Source: Chryseobacterium cucumeris (GTDB lineage Bacteria; Bacteroidota; Bacteroidia; Flavobacteriales; Weeksellaceae). From it: DNA of 64,000 nt. Below are positions 38,368-46,542 of the stretch, in pieces. Every line of letters starts with the position of its first letter. The first letter of the stretch is position 1. The translations under genes were made by a program, and so were the position numbers. The notes below the pieces were generated by a model, which saw nothing but the letters and a program-made list of their open reading frames with translations, was not told the origin of the DNA and did no database searches. The stretch covers positions 1,240,001 through 1,304,000 of the forward strand of contig NZ_CP068760.1 of the NCBI RefSeq assembly GCF_016775705.1, in the 5' to 3' direction.

Positions 38368-41019
38368 ATGAATAGGTGGATTAAAAATTTACTCATAGGT
38401 TTCGGAGTTCTGGCAGGAATTATTCTTGCCGCGAATTTTGGTTTAAATATTTGGCTTAAAACCCAGCTTCCGGAATATATAAAAAAGAATACTGACTATC
38501 AGGTTTCCTACAAAACCCTAGATGTGGATTTAGGAACCGGAAATATTTTTGCTACTGGAATTTCAGTTAATAGTAAAGATCCGCAAAATACAGACGTTAT
38601 TGGTTTGCAGGGAACTATTGATACCTTGAAAATAAGCCGTTTCGGAATTTATGATGCTGTTTTTAATAAAAGAATCAGCTCGTCAGACCTTTTGCTGGCT
38701 AAACCTAATTTGAATGTCATTCTTGCTAAACCTGTCGACCGCAAAACCGGAAAGAAAAGAAATCCGGTTTCATTTGAAAATATAAGAATTAACGATGGTA
38801 AAATTGCTGTTTTCAGGCATACAAAGCAGAAATTTCTATCTGTACAACAACTGGATCTGTTTGTAGAAAATTTACAGATGACAGAAGAATCTGTAGAAAA
38901 TAAACTACCCGTCGTTTTTGACAAATACAGCATCAAAGGAGAAAAATTCTTTCTTCGTCCTGATGATACGTATGCGGTTACCATCAGTAGTATCAATACA
39001 AGTAACGGGCAGATGGCTGTTGAGAATTTCAGATTGACTCCGCTGCTCTCCTTTGCTCAGTTTAAAAAGTTTTATCCTAAAAAGGCTCGATTATTTGAAT
39101 TTGCAGTTCCCAAAATGGATTTTACGGATGTTATTTTAAACAAAAATAAAGTTTCACTTACGAATGCAGAATTCCGGAATCCTGTTCTGACAGTCTATAA
39201 TACAGGAGTAAAGACTAAGAAAGCTGAAAAAAAATCAAATTTTGAAGTTGATTTAAAAAATATAAAGCTGGATAATGCCATAGTAAAGATCACAAAACCG
39301 GATGGAAATAATCTTCTGTCAGTAGGGAATCTTAGTGTAAATATCAATCAGCTGATGTTTAATAAAGAAACTTCTGAACAGGTTATTCCGATAGGTTACA
39401 AAGATTTTACCATTGCCGGAAAGGATATTGAATACTCCAATGCTCAGAATATTACAATGCGAAGTCTTGCGCTGAAGCCTGCAAACGGTGAAGTCAGGGA
39501 TGTCGTACTGACACCAGGGCATCCTGCAGAGAGAAAAGCAACAGTAGTGTTAAAAACAGATCATATTGCTTTTAATATCAATAAACTGGAATTCATTGAC
39601 AAAAAGCTGAATGTTGATATCAAGGATCTTCTTGTAGAAAATGTAAACGGAACCTTTAAAGCAGGTGAAAAACCAGCCAGTAAATCTCCTGAGCCTGGTA
39701 TTATTAAATCACTTATTATAAGAAAAACATCTTTAAAAAATTCAAACATTACTTATGATAAAGGAAAACAGCCCTTGACTTTCCACGATCTTAATGCAAC
39801 GGTAAATAATATTGAATTATCACCTAAACCCAATCAGCCGGGAATGTCCTTCAAAGTGAAAGATTATTATATTACCACCAGAAACCTCGCTTATAAAACT
39901 CAGTTTTACAACATGAGCCTTGGGCTTCTTAAGCTGAATAAAAATAAGGTGCAGATTAACAATTTTGCCATGAAACCTCTCGTTTCAAGAGCGCAGTTTA
40001 TCAAAATGATACCTGTTGAGAGAGATCTCTATGATATAAAAGCCGGACAAATTACCGCAGAAGGAGAATGGGATCTGTTTTCTCATAATAAAATGATACA
40101 TGCTTCACAGGTAGGCATTGAGTCTGCAAATGCCAATATTTTCAGAAGTAAAATTCCTAAGGACGATCCAAAAATAAAAGCATTATATTCTAAAATGCTG
40201 CGTTCCATTAAGATTCCGATGACCATTCATAACCTGGATCTGAAAAACTCTGTCCTAGTCTACGAAGAAGATACTCCCGAAAGTATGGGACCGGGAAAAT
40301 TGGCCTTTAGCAACTTTAATATGAACGTTAAAAACCTGAATTCAGCTAAAATTAAAGGAAAATCAACAAAAGTAGATATTAACATCAATTGTTCTTTCAT
40401 GAACCTGTCACCACTTTCTGTCAACTGGAACTTTGATGTTGCAGATCATAATGATAGATTTGCAATTTCCGGAAAAACAACCGGTCTTCCGGCAAATGGA
40501 ATCAATCCTTTTATCAGGCCTTACCTTCATGTGACAGCTACTGCAGGAACTATTCAGGAAATGCTTTTTAATTTCAAAGGAAATCCTGCGGGATTGCACG
40601 GAACCTTTAATCTTAAACATAAAGACTTAAAAATTGCCGTATTAAATAAGAATAATCATGAGAAGAAAGGTTTTCTGACTGTTGTTGCCAATGTTTTTCT
40701 GAGATCGGATTCAGGGCGCTTTCCGGAAGCCGTTACTGTAGAAAATGTGGAACGTGACCCCACAAAGTCTTTCTTTAATCTCTTCTGGAGAGGAATAGAG
40801 CAGGGATTGAAGAAAACCCTGATTGGTAAAAATGTTGAAAAAACAGAAAAGAAAGTCAAAGAAGCAGTTTCTTCTGTAAAGGATATGAAACAATCGGTAA
40901 AAGAAATAAAACAGGAAATAAAAAATAAAAAAGAAACTCCCAGTGCGGAAGGAGAGAAAAAAGAAAAGAAAGGCTTCCTGAATAATGTGTTCAGAAAAAA
41001 GGGAAAAACTGAAGAATAA
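38368..41019 (+). CDS. AsmA/DUF748-like large envelope protein
   Basis: 883 residues. One N-terminal membrane helix (about 7-28, LLIGFGVLAGIILAANFGLN), then a long beta-rich periplasmic region with repeated strand patterns (IRINDGKIAVFRH, IKLDNAIVKITKP, SLKNSNITYDKGK), as in AsmA-type lipid-transfer bridge proteins. The C-terminus is Lys/Glu-rich with a likely coiled coil (KKVKEAVSSVKDMKQSVKEI). A role in outer membrane lipid traffic is inferred from fold style only. Monocistronic. Confidence 0.75.
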   Translation: MNRWIKNLLIGFGVLAGIILAANFGLNIWLKTQLPEYIKKNTDYQVSYKTLDVDLGTGNIFATGISVNSKDPQNTDVIGLQGTIDTLKISRFGIYDAVFNKRISSSDLLLAKPNLNVILAKPVDRKTGKKRNPVSFENIRINDGKIAVFRHTKQKFLSVQQLDLFVENLQMTEESVENKLPVVFDKYSIKGEKFFLRPDDTYAVTISSINTSNGQMAVENFRLTPLLSFAQFKKFYPKKARLFEFAVPKMDFTDVILNKNKVSLTNAEFRNPVLTVYNTGVKTKKAEKKSNFEVDLKNIKLDNAIVKITKPDGNNLLSVGNLSVNINQLMFNKETSEQVIPIGYKDFTIAGKDIEYSNAQNITMRSLALKPANGEVRDVVLTPGHPAERKATVVLKTDHIAFNINKLEFIDKKLNVDIKDLLVENVNGTFKAGEKPASKSPEPGIIKSLIIRKTSLKNSNITYDKGKQPLTFHDLNATVNNIELSPKPNQPGMSFKVKDYYITTRNLAYKTQFYNMSLGLLKLNKNKVQINNFAMKPLVSRAQFIKMIPVERDLYDIKAGQITAEGEWDLFSHNKMIHASQVGIESANANIFRSKIPKDDPKIKALYSKMLRSIKIPMTIHNLDLKNSVLVYEEDTPESMGPGKLAFSNFNMNVKNLNSAKIKGKSTKVDININCSFMNLSPLSVNWNFDVADHNDRFAISGKTTGLPANGINPFIRPYLHVTATAGTIQEMLFNFKGNPAGLHGTFNLKHKDLKIAVLNKNNHEKKGFLTVVANVFLRSDSGRFPEAVTVENVERDPTKSFFNLFWRGIEQGLKKTLIGKNVEKTEKKVKEAVSSVKDMKQSVKEIKQEIKNKKETPSAEGEKKEKKGFLNNVFRKKGKTEE

Positions 41020-41022
41020 TTC

Positions 41023-41105
41023 TTTAAACCATTAAGACAGATCCTTTGGCTGCCAGTCATAACCACTGTACAGTTTTTAATTGAAAACAACCTTAATGGT
41101 TTAAA
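41023..41105. repeat. 83-bp element with 14-bp perfect terminal inverted repeats
   Basis: TTTAAACCATTAAG (41023-41036) is the exact reverse complement of CTTAATGGTTTAAA (41092-41105). The 55-nt interior can form smaller stems (GTTTT...AAAAC). It may be a long-loop terminator between the convergent genes or a MITE-like element. Confidence 0.6.
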
Positions 41106-41127
41106 AAATTAATATGTGATTGAGTTG

Positions 41128-41478
41128 TTAAAAATTGAATTCATCACTTTCCTGAATAGGGATATCTCTTAAAAACTTATCAAATTCTTCACCTGGATAA
41201 TTGCTGTCTGCACCATAGGAATCTATAATCATCCCACGATTTCCTGCATTGTCCTTCACTACATACAGTACGGCGTTATCATCAGGATTGCTGTCTCCCT
41301 CGAAGCGATAAGTTTTTAAAATGACCAGTTCAGAGGGTTGATACACTTTCTCAGAATTTTCAAACTTCATTTCACATTTTTCGTTCATTCTGAACTCTCT
41401 GTGTATTCCTCGTTCAGAAAGCGTTTTCATCACTTGGCTCAAGGTTGTCATTCTGTCAATGTTTTCTGGATTTTCCAT
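41128..41478 (-). CDS. Conserved small protein, unknown function
   Basis: 116 residues, acidic C-terminus. TLSQVMKTLSERGIHREFRM and VYQPSELVILKTYRFEGDSNPDD resemble a small Bacteroidota family that I have seen annotated inconsistently; no motif shows an activity. No signal peptide. The core LYVVKDNAGNRGMIIDSYG looks like a compact alpha/beta fold. Single gene, divergent from the small membrane protein at 41653. Confidence 0.7.
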   Translation of the reverse strand: MENPENIDRMTTLSQVMKTLSERGIHREFRMNEKCEMKFENSEKVYQPSELVILKTYRFEGDSNPDDNAVLYVVKDNAGNRGMIIDSYGADSNYPGEEFDKFLRDIPIQESDEFNF

Positions 41479-41652
41479 AATAATATTTTTATTTTTAAGT
41501 ACAATAATTAAACCATTGCTATCTTAAATATAAGAAAAATAGCAGATTGTAATTTTCCTAAAAATAAAGTTGAATGTTAACAAAATTTATAATTAAAAAA
41601 AATAAAATAGGTATGCTTTTTGCAATGGTATCAATAATAAATCAGAGAAAAT

Positions 41653-41847
41653 ATGAAAAAAGAAGTTGGAGTTTTACTGGCAGGAGGAGTTGGTCTTTTG
41701 GCAGTATTGAGTTTAATAAGCATTAAAAAAATTTTGACTAAAAAAGATAAAAAATATAGTGATTCCTATTCGGACTATCACAGACACTTTGATGAAAAAA
41801 ATAATGATGATGAAACTCATGGAGTAGAATTATTCGCGCTGAAGTAG
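41653..41847 (+). CDS. Small single-pass membrane protein
   Basis: 64 residues. A membrane helix at about 5-24 (VGVLLAGGVGLLAVLSLISI), then a basic stretch KKILTKKDKK and a polar acidic tail. No family recognised. The start follows an AT-rich leader, and a strong terminator follows the stop, which supports a real gene. Confidence 0.65.
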   Translation: MKKEVGVLLAGGVGLLAVLSLISIKKILTKKDKKYSDSYSDYHRHFDEKNNDDETHGVELFALK

Positions 41848-41872
41848 TAAAAAAATATATTTAATTATGTTT

Positions 41873-41907
41873 AAATCCAACGCTTTTGAAAGTGTTGGAT
41901 TTTTTTG
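41873..41907 (+). terminator. Terminator after the small membrane protein gene
   Basis: AAATCCAACGCTT pairs with AAAGTGTTGGATTT around a short loop, followed by TTTT. Confidence 0.85.
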
Positions 41908-41969
41908 TGGAAAACTTTAATGTTAAAACTCATTATTTTATAAAAATTCCATTCTAATTTTACACCGGA

Positions 41970-43016
41970 ATGCAAAACGAAAATTTCATAAAAGGTCAGG
42001 GAGCTCAGCGAAACGTTGTCAATCGTTTCGACAGGTATACCTATGAACCAGAAGATGAAGATTTCGAAACCGTAAAGACTTCTTTTACGGAAGTATTTCC
42101 CAAAAGCATTGTCAATCAGGTTAAAAGTGAAGACCTTCCAATGGAATATTCGATGAATCCTTATCAGGGATGCGAACATGGCTGTTCTTACTGCTTTGCA
42201 AGGCCAACCCACGAATACTGGGGTTATAGTGCCGGGGTTGATTTTGAAAGAAAAATCATGGTAAAGAAAAATGCCCCTGAGTTGCTGGAGAAATTTTTTC
42301 AGAAAAGAGGATACAAAGCTGCCCCGATTCTATTGTCCGGAAACACCGACTGCTATCAGCCGGCGGAAAGACAATTTGAAATTACCAGAAAATTACTGCA
42401 GGTATGTCTTGATTACAGACATCCTGTCAATATTCTGACAAAAAATGCGCTTGTGTTAAGAGATCTTGATATTTTAAAACCTATGGCAGAACAAAAACTA
42501 GTGTCAGTTTCTCTAAGCATTCCAACCATCAACGAAGAATTGAGACGAAAGATGGAGCCGAGAACGAGTTCTGCAAAAAATAAATTAAAAGCAGTGGAAA
42601 TCCTTTCCCAAAACAATATTCCCGTACATGTTATGGTAGCGCCCATTATCCCGGGACTCAATAGTGATGAACCTTTAAATATATTGAAAGCCATTTCGGA
42701 TGCCGGTGCTTTAGGTTTCGGATATACTTTGGTACGCTTAAATGATACCGTAGAACCTGTTTTTGTTAACTGGATTGAAGCTCATTTTCCGGACAGGGTA
42801 CAAAAAGTTCTAAATCTCATCAGATCCATGCGGGGTGGAAAACTTGGAGATAAAAGATATTTTGAAAGACAAAAAGGAGAGGGAAATATTGCAGAAATGA
42901 TTCATACCACCTTTAAGATCGGCAGAAAGAAGTTTTTTGAAGGCAAAGAATTTCCAAAGCTTTCAACATCCAACTTCACGGGAACCCGCGACCAGCAGCT
43001 TAGATTGTTTGATTAA
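41970..43016 (+). CDS. PA0069-type radical SAM protein
   Basis: 348 residues. The radical SAM cluster motif CEHGCSYCFARPTHEYWG gives CxxxCxxC at about 66-73, within NPYQGCEHGC as in the spore-photoproduct-lyase-like PA0069/Rv2578c family. ILLSGNTDCYQPAERQ and HVMVAPIIPGLN are further signatures. Probably uses SAM for a nucleic acid repair or modification reaction; substrate unknown. Single gene before a long gene-free region. Confidence 0.92.
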   Translation: MQNENFIKGQGAQRNVVNRFDRYTYEPEDEDFETVKTSFTEVFPKSIVNQVKSEDLPMEYSMNPYQGCEHGCSYCFARPTHEYWGYSAGVDFERKIMVKKNAPELLEKFFQKRGYKAAPILLSGNTDCYQPAERQFEITRKLLQVCLDYRHPVNILTKNALVLRDLDILKPMAEQKLVSVSLSIPTINEELRRKMEPRTSSAKNKLKAVEILSQNNIPVHVMVAPIIPGLNSDEPLNILKAISDAGALGFGYTLVRLNDTVEPVFVNWIEAHFPDRVQKVLNLIRSMRGGKLGDKRYFERQKGEGNIAEMIHTTFKIGRKKFFEGKEFPKLSTSNFTGTRDQQLRLFD

Positions 43017-43060
43017 GCTTATTTTATATATAGTATAAACTTGTTGCTATTTCTTCAAAC

Positions 43061-43092
43061 CCGCCCACACTCCAACCCTCCAACTCTCGAAC
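43061..43092. repeat. Octamer-phased repeat array 1
   Basis: Four consecutive 8-nt units ending in AC (CCGCCCAC, ACTCCAAC, CCTCCAAC, TCTCGAAC). Consensus NCTCNNAC. Confidence 0.8.
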
Positions 43093-43126
43093 TTTATTAG
43101 GAGCTATTTCCTGCTATCCATTCATA

Positions 43127-43158
43127 CTCCTCGCGCCCTCGCACTCCAACGCTCTCAC
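43127..43158. repeat. Octamer-phased repeat array 2
   Basis: Four consecutive 8-nt units (CTCCTCGC, GCCCTCGC, ACTCCAAC, GCTCTCAC), same family as array 1. Confidence 0.8.
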
Positions 43159-43272
43159 CCTGAGCGAAGCCAAAAGGCCCCACACCAAAAACCCATCCAC
43201 CCTCCGACGCAAGCTGCGGGGTAACCATTTCTATCAGGGCTAGGGGTAGGAGTCGTGAATGAAGAGTGATGA

Positions 43273-43316
43273 GGTTCGGGTTATTGAGTTGCGAGTTTCG
43301 GGTTTTTAGGTAGAAA
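43273..43316. repeat. Heptamer-like repeat, RGTTnCG type
   Basis: GTT recurs at 43274, 43280, 43288, 43295 and 43302, mean period 7, in units such as GAGTTGC and GAGTTTC. Confidence 0.6.
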
Positions 43317-43482
43317 AGGAACATTGGTATTGAATTTTCAGATTGTAGATTTCTATGGAAACTGGTTATTGAGTATCAATCCCTATTCCCTTGTATCATT
43401 CCGGAGGAATCCCAACTTCTTTACAAGAGCCTTAAAAGAAGTAAAATGACAGTATAATGTCTAAGATTTTTTTTAACAGTTA

Positions 43483-43525
43483 GTATTAGCCATGTCATGC
43501 TGAGCAGAGTCGAAGCATTTTAATT
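43483..43525. repeat. REP-like interspersed element, copy 2
   Basis: GTCATGCTGAGC and GTCGAAGCAT with the same flanks as the copy at 16224-16265 (TATTAGC before; TTAATT after). The copies differ mainly in the centre (TTT versus AGA). Confidence 0.7.
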
Positions 43526-43702
43526 AATTACAGGTATAGGAGTTAAATCTTATTGCTCTATATTATATATAAATATACTCTTTAGTCTTCGTCGAAGAAA
43601 GTCAGCTCTCTTATATAATTTGGTCTCTATATAATATATACCTTATTTGATCATAGTTACCCCAAATCCTCGCATCCCGCACCCCGAATCATCCCTCTCT
43701 CC

Positions 43703-43742
43703 CCCTAAACACTCAAACTCTCCCACACTCCCACGCTCTCAC
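43703..43742. repeat. Octamer-phased repeat array 3
   Basis: Five consecutive 8-nt units (CCCTAAAC, ACTCAAAC, TCTCCCAC, ACTCCCAC, GCTCTCAC), same consensus NCTCNNAC as arrays 1 and 2. Confidence 0.85.
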
Positions 43743-43838
43743 CCCGATCTTCCAAACAAATGTTTAAAATTTTTCCCCCTGCTACCCAGTCCTTTAGGAA
43801 CAAATATCACCGTAATGTAAAATTTATGTTAAATAAAC

Positions 43839-43870
43839 TTGTTTTGCGTTGCAGGAAGTTACTATCTTTG
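43839..43870 (+). promoter_or_regulatory. Strong promoter P1 of rRNA type, no rRNA downstream
   Basis: TATCTTTG at 43863-43870 matches TAnnTTTG; TTG at 43839-43841 is 21 nt upstream. The leader that follows contains GAGAGTAG and GCGCAG words that recur behind P2. Confidence 0.65.
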
Positions 43871-43986
43871 CCCCACTGAAAACGAGAGTAGAACAGTAGC
43901 GCAGAAGCGCCTTTAGATAGGCAGGAACGATATTACTTCAAAAAAGAAACAGACAAAAAAAACTTTAAAACTTTTTGTAAAAAAAG

Positions 43987-44016
43987 TTGTCAGTTTAAAA
44001 AGAGTTTGTATCTTTG
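43987..44016 (+). promoter_or_regulatory. Strong promoter P2 of rRNA type, no rRNA downstream
   Basis: TTG (43987-43989), 19-nt spacer, TATCTTTG (44009-44016): a full match to the flavobacterial consensus, preceded by an A/T-rich UP-like tract. The following GCAGTCCCAATTAGAGGGAG resembles the leader of Chryseobacterium rRNA operons from memory. Confidence 0.7.
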
Positions 44017-44119
44017 CAGTCCCAATTAGAGGGAGCGCAGGAGTATAGAGATTGAGGTTTTGAGAAGGGTTAAGGTTACTTAAAAAACTTTAAAATTTTC
44101 TTCAAAAACATTTGGTCAT

Positions 44120-44323
44120 AAAAACCATCAGGATTTGTTTCAAAGAATTACAGAAAAAACAGGAATTAAAATGAAGGGATTGGTTGCTGTACAAAGAAAA
44201 CTCTTGGAACTGATGTATATTTTATTTAAAAATAAAACTTTTTACCAGATAGATTTTGAAGAAAGTAGGGTAAAAATCAAAGACGTTCACCCTACGCAAG
44301 CTAACTCAAGGTCGCTTTTATAA
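44120..44323 (+). pseudogene. C-terminal remnant of an IS110-family transposase
   Basis: The frame reads FQRITEKTGIKMKG then LVAVQRKLLELMYILFKN, which matches the C-terminus of IS110/IS116/IS902 transposases as I know them (KMKGxVAxQRKLL). Only about 65 codons remain, with no catalytic DEDD or Ser domain, and a stop lies upstream at 44081. The left boundary falls within the rRNA-like leader near 44118. Broken mobile element. Confidence 0.65.
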
Positions 44324-44391
44324 ATATAAATGTATAAAAAATATTTGGAAGTTAACACAGAATCTAAAGCCCATTTCTATTGATAGAATAT

Positions 44392-44964
44392 TTACAACAC
44401 TCTTTGAGCATGAAGATAGGCCTTATTCCAGTATTTTTCATTCAGGGATGAAATGATTACGCCTTTTGAGGTAGAAGCATGAATGAATTTCACTTCTCCA
44501 TCAGGGCCAATATCATGAACAATTCCCACATGGGATACTCTGCTTCCTCCGGCTGTCGCAAAAAACAACAGATCACCCGGTTTTACGTCTTTGATATCAA
44601 TATTCTTTCCGGCATCGGCCTGATCAGAAGATCTTCTGGGAAGATTAAAATTATTTTCTTCAAATACTTTTACCGTAAATCCCGAACAGTCAAATCCTGA
44701 AGAAGTATTTCCTCCAAATTTATATGGTGTTCCGATATACTTTTCTGCATCTTTCAAAATATCATTGATGGACCTGGAAACACTGCCATTAAATTTTGAA
44801 TCCAGTTTTCTGAGATTTTCAGCCTTCGCTACGGCTTTTGTATTTGACTTTTTGCTCGCAGAAGCACTTTTCGAGGATCCACAGGAAACCATAAAAACAG
44901 CAGCTGCCAGGGTAACCACCAACTGCTTTACTTTTATTTTTTGTTGAAATAATTCCGCTCCCAT
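44392..44964 (-). CDS. NlpC/P60 cell wall hydrolase, lipoprotein
   Basis: 190 residues. Lipobox VFMVSC with Cys 28, a Ser/Lys-rich linker, then an NlpC/P60 domain with catalytic Cys93 (GFDCSGF), His145 (SHVGIVH) and His162 (FIHAST). Cleaves D-glutamyl-diaminopimelate bonds in stem peptides, probably anchored on the periplasmic face of a membrane. The Spr/MepS-like layout suggests a role in wall expansion. Single gene. Confidence 0.92.
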   Translation of the reverse strand: MGAELFQQKIKVKQLVVTLAAAVFMVSCGSSKSASASKKSNTKAVAKAENLRKLDSKFNGSVSRSINDILKDAEKYIGTPYKFGGNTSSGFDCSGFTVKVFEENNFNLPRRSSDQADAGKNIDIKDVKPGDLLFFATAGGSRVSHVGIVHDIGPDGEVKFIHASTSKGVIISSLNEKYWNKAYLHAQRVL

Positions 44965-45072
44965 ATTCTTCTGATTTATAATTAATTAACAAAATTTACC
45001 ACAAATATACATTTTATAATTTAATTATAGTATAACTATACTACAACTATATTATAAATATATGTTAAAATT

Positions 45073-45101
45073 TTGATTTTCATTATTTATTGGTATATTT
45101 G
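45073..45101 (+). promoter_or_regulatory. Flavobacterial promoter, TTG-N18-TATATTTG
   Basis: TTG at 45073-45075 and TATATTTG at 45094-45101, an 18-nt spacer, full consensus. It predicts a leader of about 14 nt before the ATG at 45119. Confidence 0.75.
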
Positions 45102-45118
45102 ATTTCTATTTTAAAGAT

Positions 45119-45754
45119 ATGGCAACCTATGAAAGTGTAATCAAGATCACAGGAGCAGTAGGCGATCTGGTATTTTATACTCTGAATGGCAAAAATGTGG
45201 TTCGGAAGAAAAGCGGGTTTAATAAAGCTGCGTTTAAAAAGAATCCATCCTATGAGAAAGTAAGACAGAACAGTTCTGAATTCGGACACTGTTCCAAAAT
45301 GGGGAAAATGATCCGGAAAAGTCTGGAAGTATATGTTAAAGAAACAGGTGATCCTCTACTCTACCAGAAATTTGCAAAGGTGATGACTGCTATCAAAGAT
45401 TTAGATAACACTTCTGAAAGAGGAAAAAGAACGGTTGAAAACGGCTTAAAGACTGAAGAAGGAAGAAAACTCCTGAGAGATTTTCAATGGGGAACGGTCA
45501 GGAAGGTTTCAGATTGTGTAAGAATGGAAGATCAGGTTCTGTATAAAAATGACCATTGTACATCAGAATATACCGTGATTATGACGATGAAATTAGATTC
45601 TGAAAATTATAATATAGAAAGCAATGAAGAAATAATCAGCTGGAACACACAACATAATCCATCTTTTAAAAAGTATTTTTCTGAGGATGGTCTTCTCTAT
45701 TTTATAGCATTAAAGGGTGAAAATGATAAAATTACCCATATGGGATTTGTTTAA
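45119..45754 (+). CDS. Conserved hypothetical protein
   Basis: 211 residues, no signal peptide. The first 70 residues (GAVGDLVFYTLNGKNVVRKK, NSSEFGHCSKMGKMIRKSL) form a basic motif-rich region seen in Bacteroidota proteins of unknown function. The remainder is mixed, with a conserved-looking EYTVIMTMKLDSENYNIE segment. It has its own consensus promoter and a terminator, so it is a stand-alone gene. No activity can be read. Confidence 0.7.
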   Translation: MATYESVIKITGAVGDLVFYTLNGKNVVRKKSGFNKAAFKKNPSYEKVRQNSSEFGHCSKMGKMIRKSLEVYVKETGDPLLYQKFAKVMTAIKDLDNTSERGKRTVENGLKTEEGRKLLRDFQWGTVRKVSDCVRMEDQVLYKNDHCTSEYTVIMTMKLDSENYNIESNEEIISWNTQHNPSFKKYFSEDGLLYFIALKGENDKITHMGFV

Positions 45755-45760
45755 ATAAAA

Positions 45761-45786
45761 AAGTCTGCAGTATATTCTGCAGACTT
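45761..45786. terminator. Bidirectional terminator between convergent genes
   Basis: AAGTCTGCAG (45761-45770) and CTGCAGACTT (45777-45786) pair perfectly around TATATT. Confidence 0.85.
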
Positions 45787-45792
45787 CTTGTT

Positions 45793-46161
45793 TTATTTCT
45801 TTTCTCCTTTCCAGCTTCCTGATACAGCAGGTGCTGGAAGTGAGTTGGACCAGTTTCCGTTTCCTTTTTTTTCTGTGGTTAACGTTCCTTTGAAATCTCC
45901 TTGTGAAGGGAGCCCCACTCTGGCGTTAAGATCTCCTGTCTCACTTAAATTTCCGGTAATGCTGTAGTTTTCATTATTAACATCAGAATGCATTGTTCCT
46001 ACCACTTTACCACTTTCATCTACCACAAAGTTCCAAACTCCTTTGTCTGCTCCTTCATAAGAACCAGACCATGTTCCTACATAATCATAAATAGTATCAT
46101 CATCAGAGCTGCAACCGATAAATAAAAACGCCGTTAATAAAAGTAAAAAAAGTTTCTTCAT
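45793..46161 (-). CDS. Small lipoprotein with surface-export type N-terminus
   Basis: 122 residues. Lipobox LFIGC followed by Ser-Ser-Asp-Asp-Asp; acidic residues right after the lipidated Cys act as a surface-export signal in Bacteroidota. The rest is beta-rich with repeated Gly/Trp strands (YVGTWSGSYEGADKGVWNFV, AVSGSWKGEKK), like a small lipocalin-type barrel. Ligand unknown. Convergent with 45119-45754. Confidence 0.8.
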   Translation of the reverse strand: MKKLFLLLLTAFLFIGCSSDDDTIYDYVGTWSGSYEGADKGVWNFVVDESGKVVGTMHSDVNNENYSITGNLSETGDLNARVGLPSQGDFKGTLTTEKKGNGNWSNSLPAPAVSGSWKGEKK

Positions 46162-46542
46162 AGTTTCAGTAGTTTTATAACCTAAAATTCTGTTATTCTC
46201 ATCTGCTTCCTTCCAAAAGTACAGCTGAGTGAGAATGCTTAATATTTATTATTTTTTTGTTCCGTGCAAATCTACTAATTTTTTCATTCAAATTATCTGA
46301 ATTTTAATCAGCGTTCAATATGTTTGTTAAAAAACAACATATTTCGGCTAAAATACAAATATTTTTCAAACATACAGAGACTGTACAAATTTGAGTTAAT
46401 TAAAAATATAAGGTTAAAATTGGATAGTAATATGTTCAAAATTCGTTTACAATTACTTTATACTAGATTGCAGATCATTTGCGGTATGTTTTAAAGATAT
46501 TTCTTACCTTAGTGAAAAATTTAACCTTTTTCAAAAAATAAC
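46162..46542. other. AT-rich divergent intergenic region
   Basis: No gene seen in 381 bases. It must carry the promoters of the divergent lipoprotein and secreted protein genes. A near-consensus TACCTTAG lies about 40 bases before the ATG at 46543. Confidence 0.4.

Larger units (their letters stand above)
43017..44083. other. Gene-free region with mosaic repeats
   Basis: More than 1 kb without a supported gene. It contains octamer arrays on the pyrimidine-rich plus strand, a heptamer-like array (43273-43316), a REP-like element and two rRNA-type promoters. ORFs here translate repeats and are rejected. Base composition swings from GC-rich C/T tracts to AT-rich DNA. Confidence 0.7.

Noticed and set aside
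43097..43324. 75-codon ORF on the minus strand in the octamer region
   Set aside because: It translates repeat DNA (octamer arrays); composition is unlike the genes around it and no protein motif is visible.
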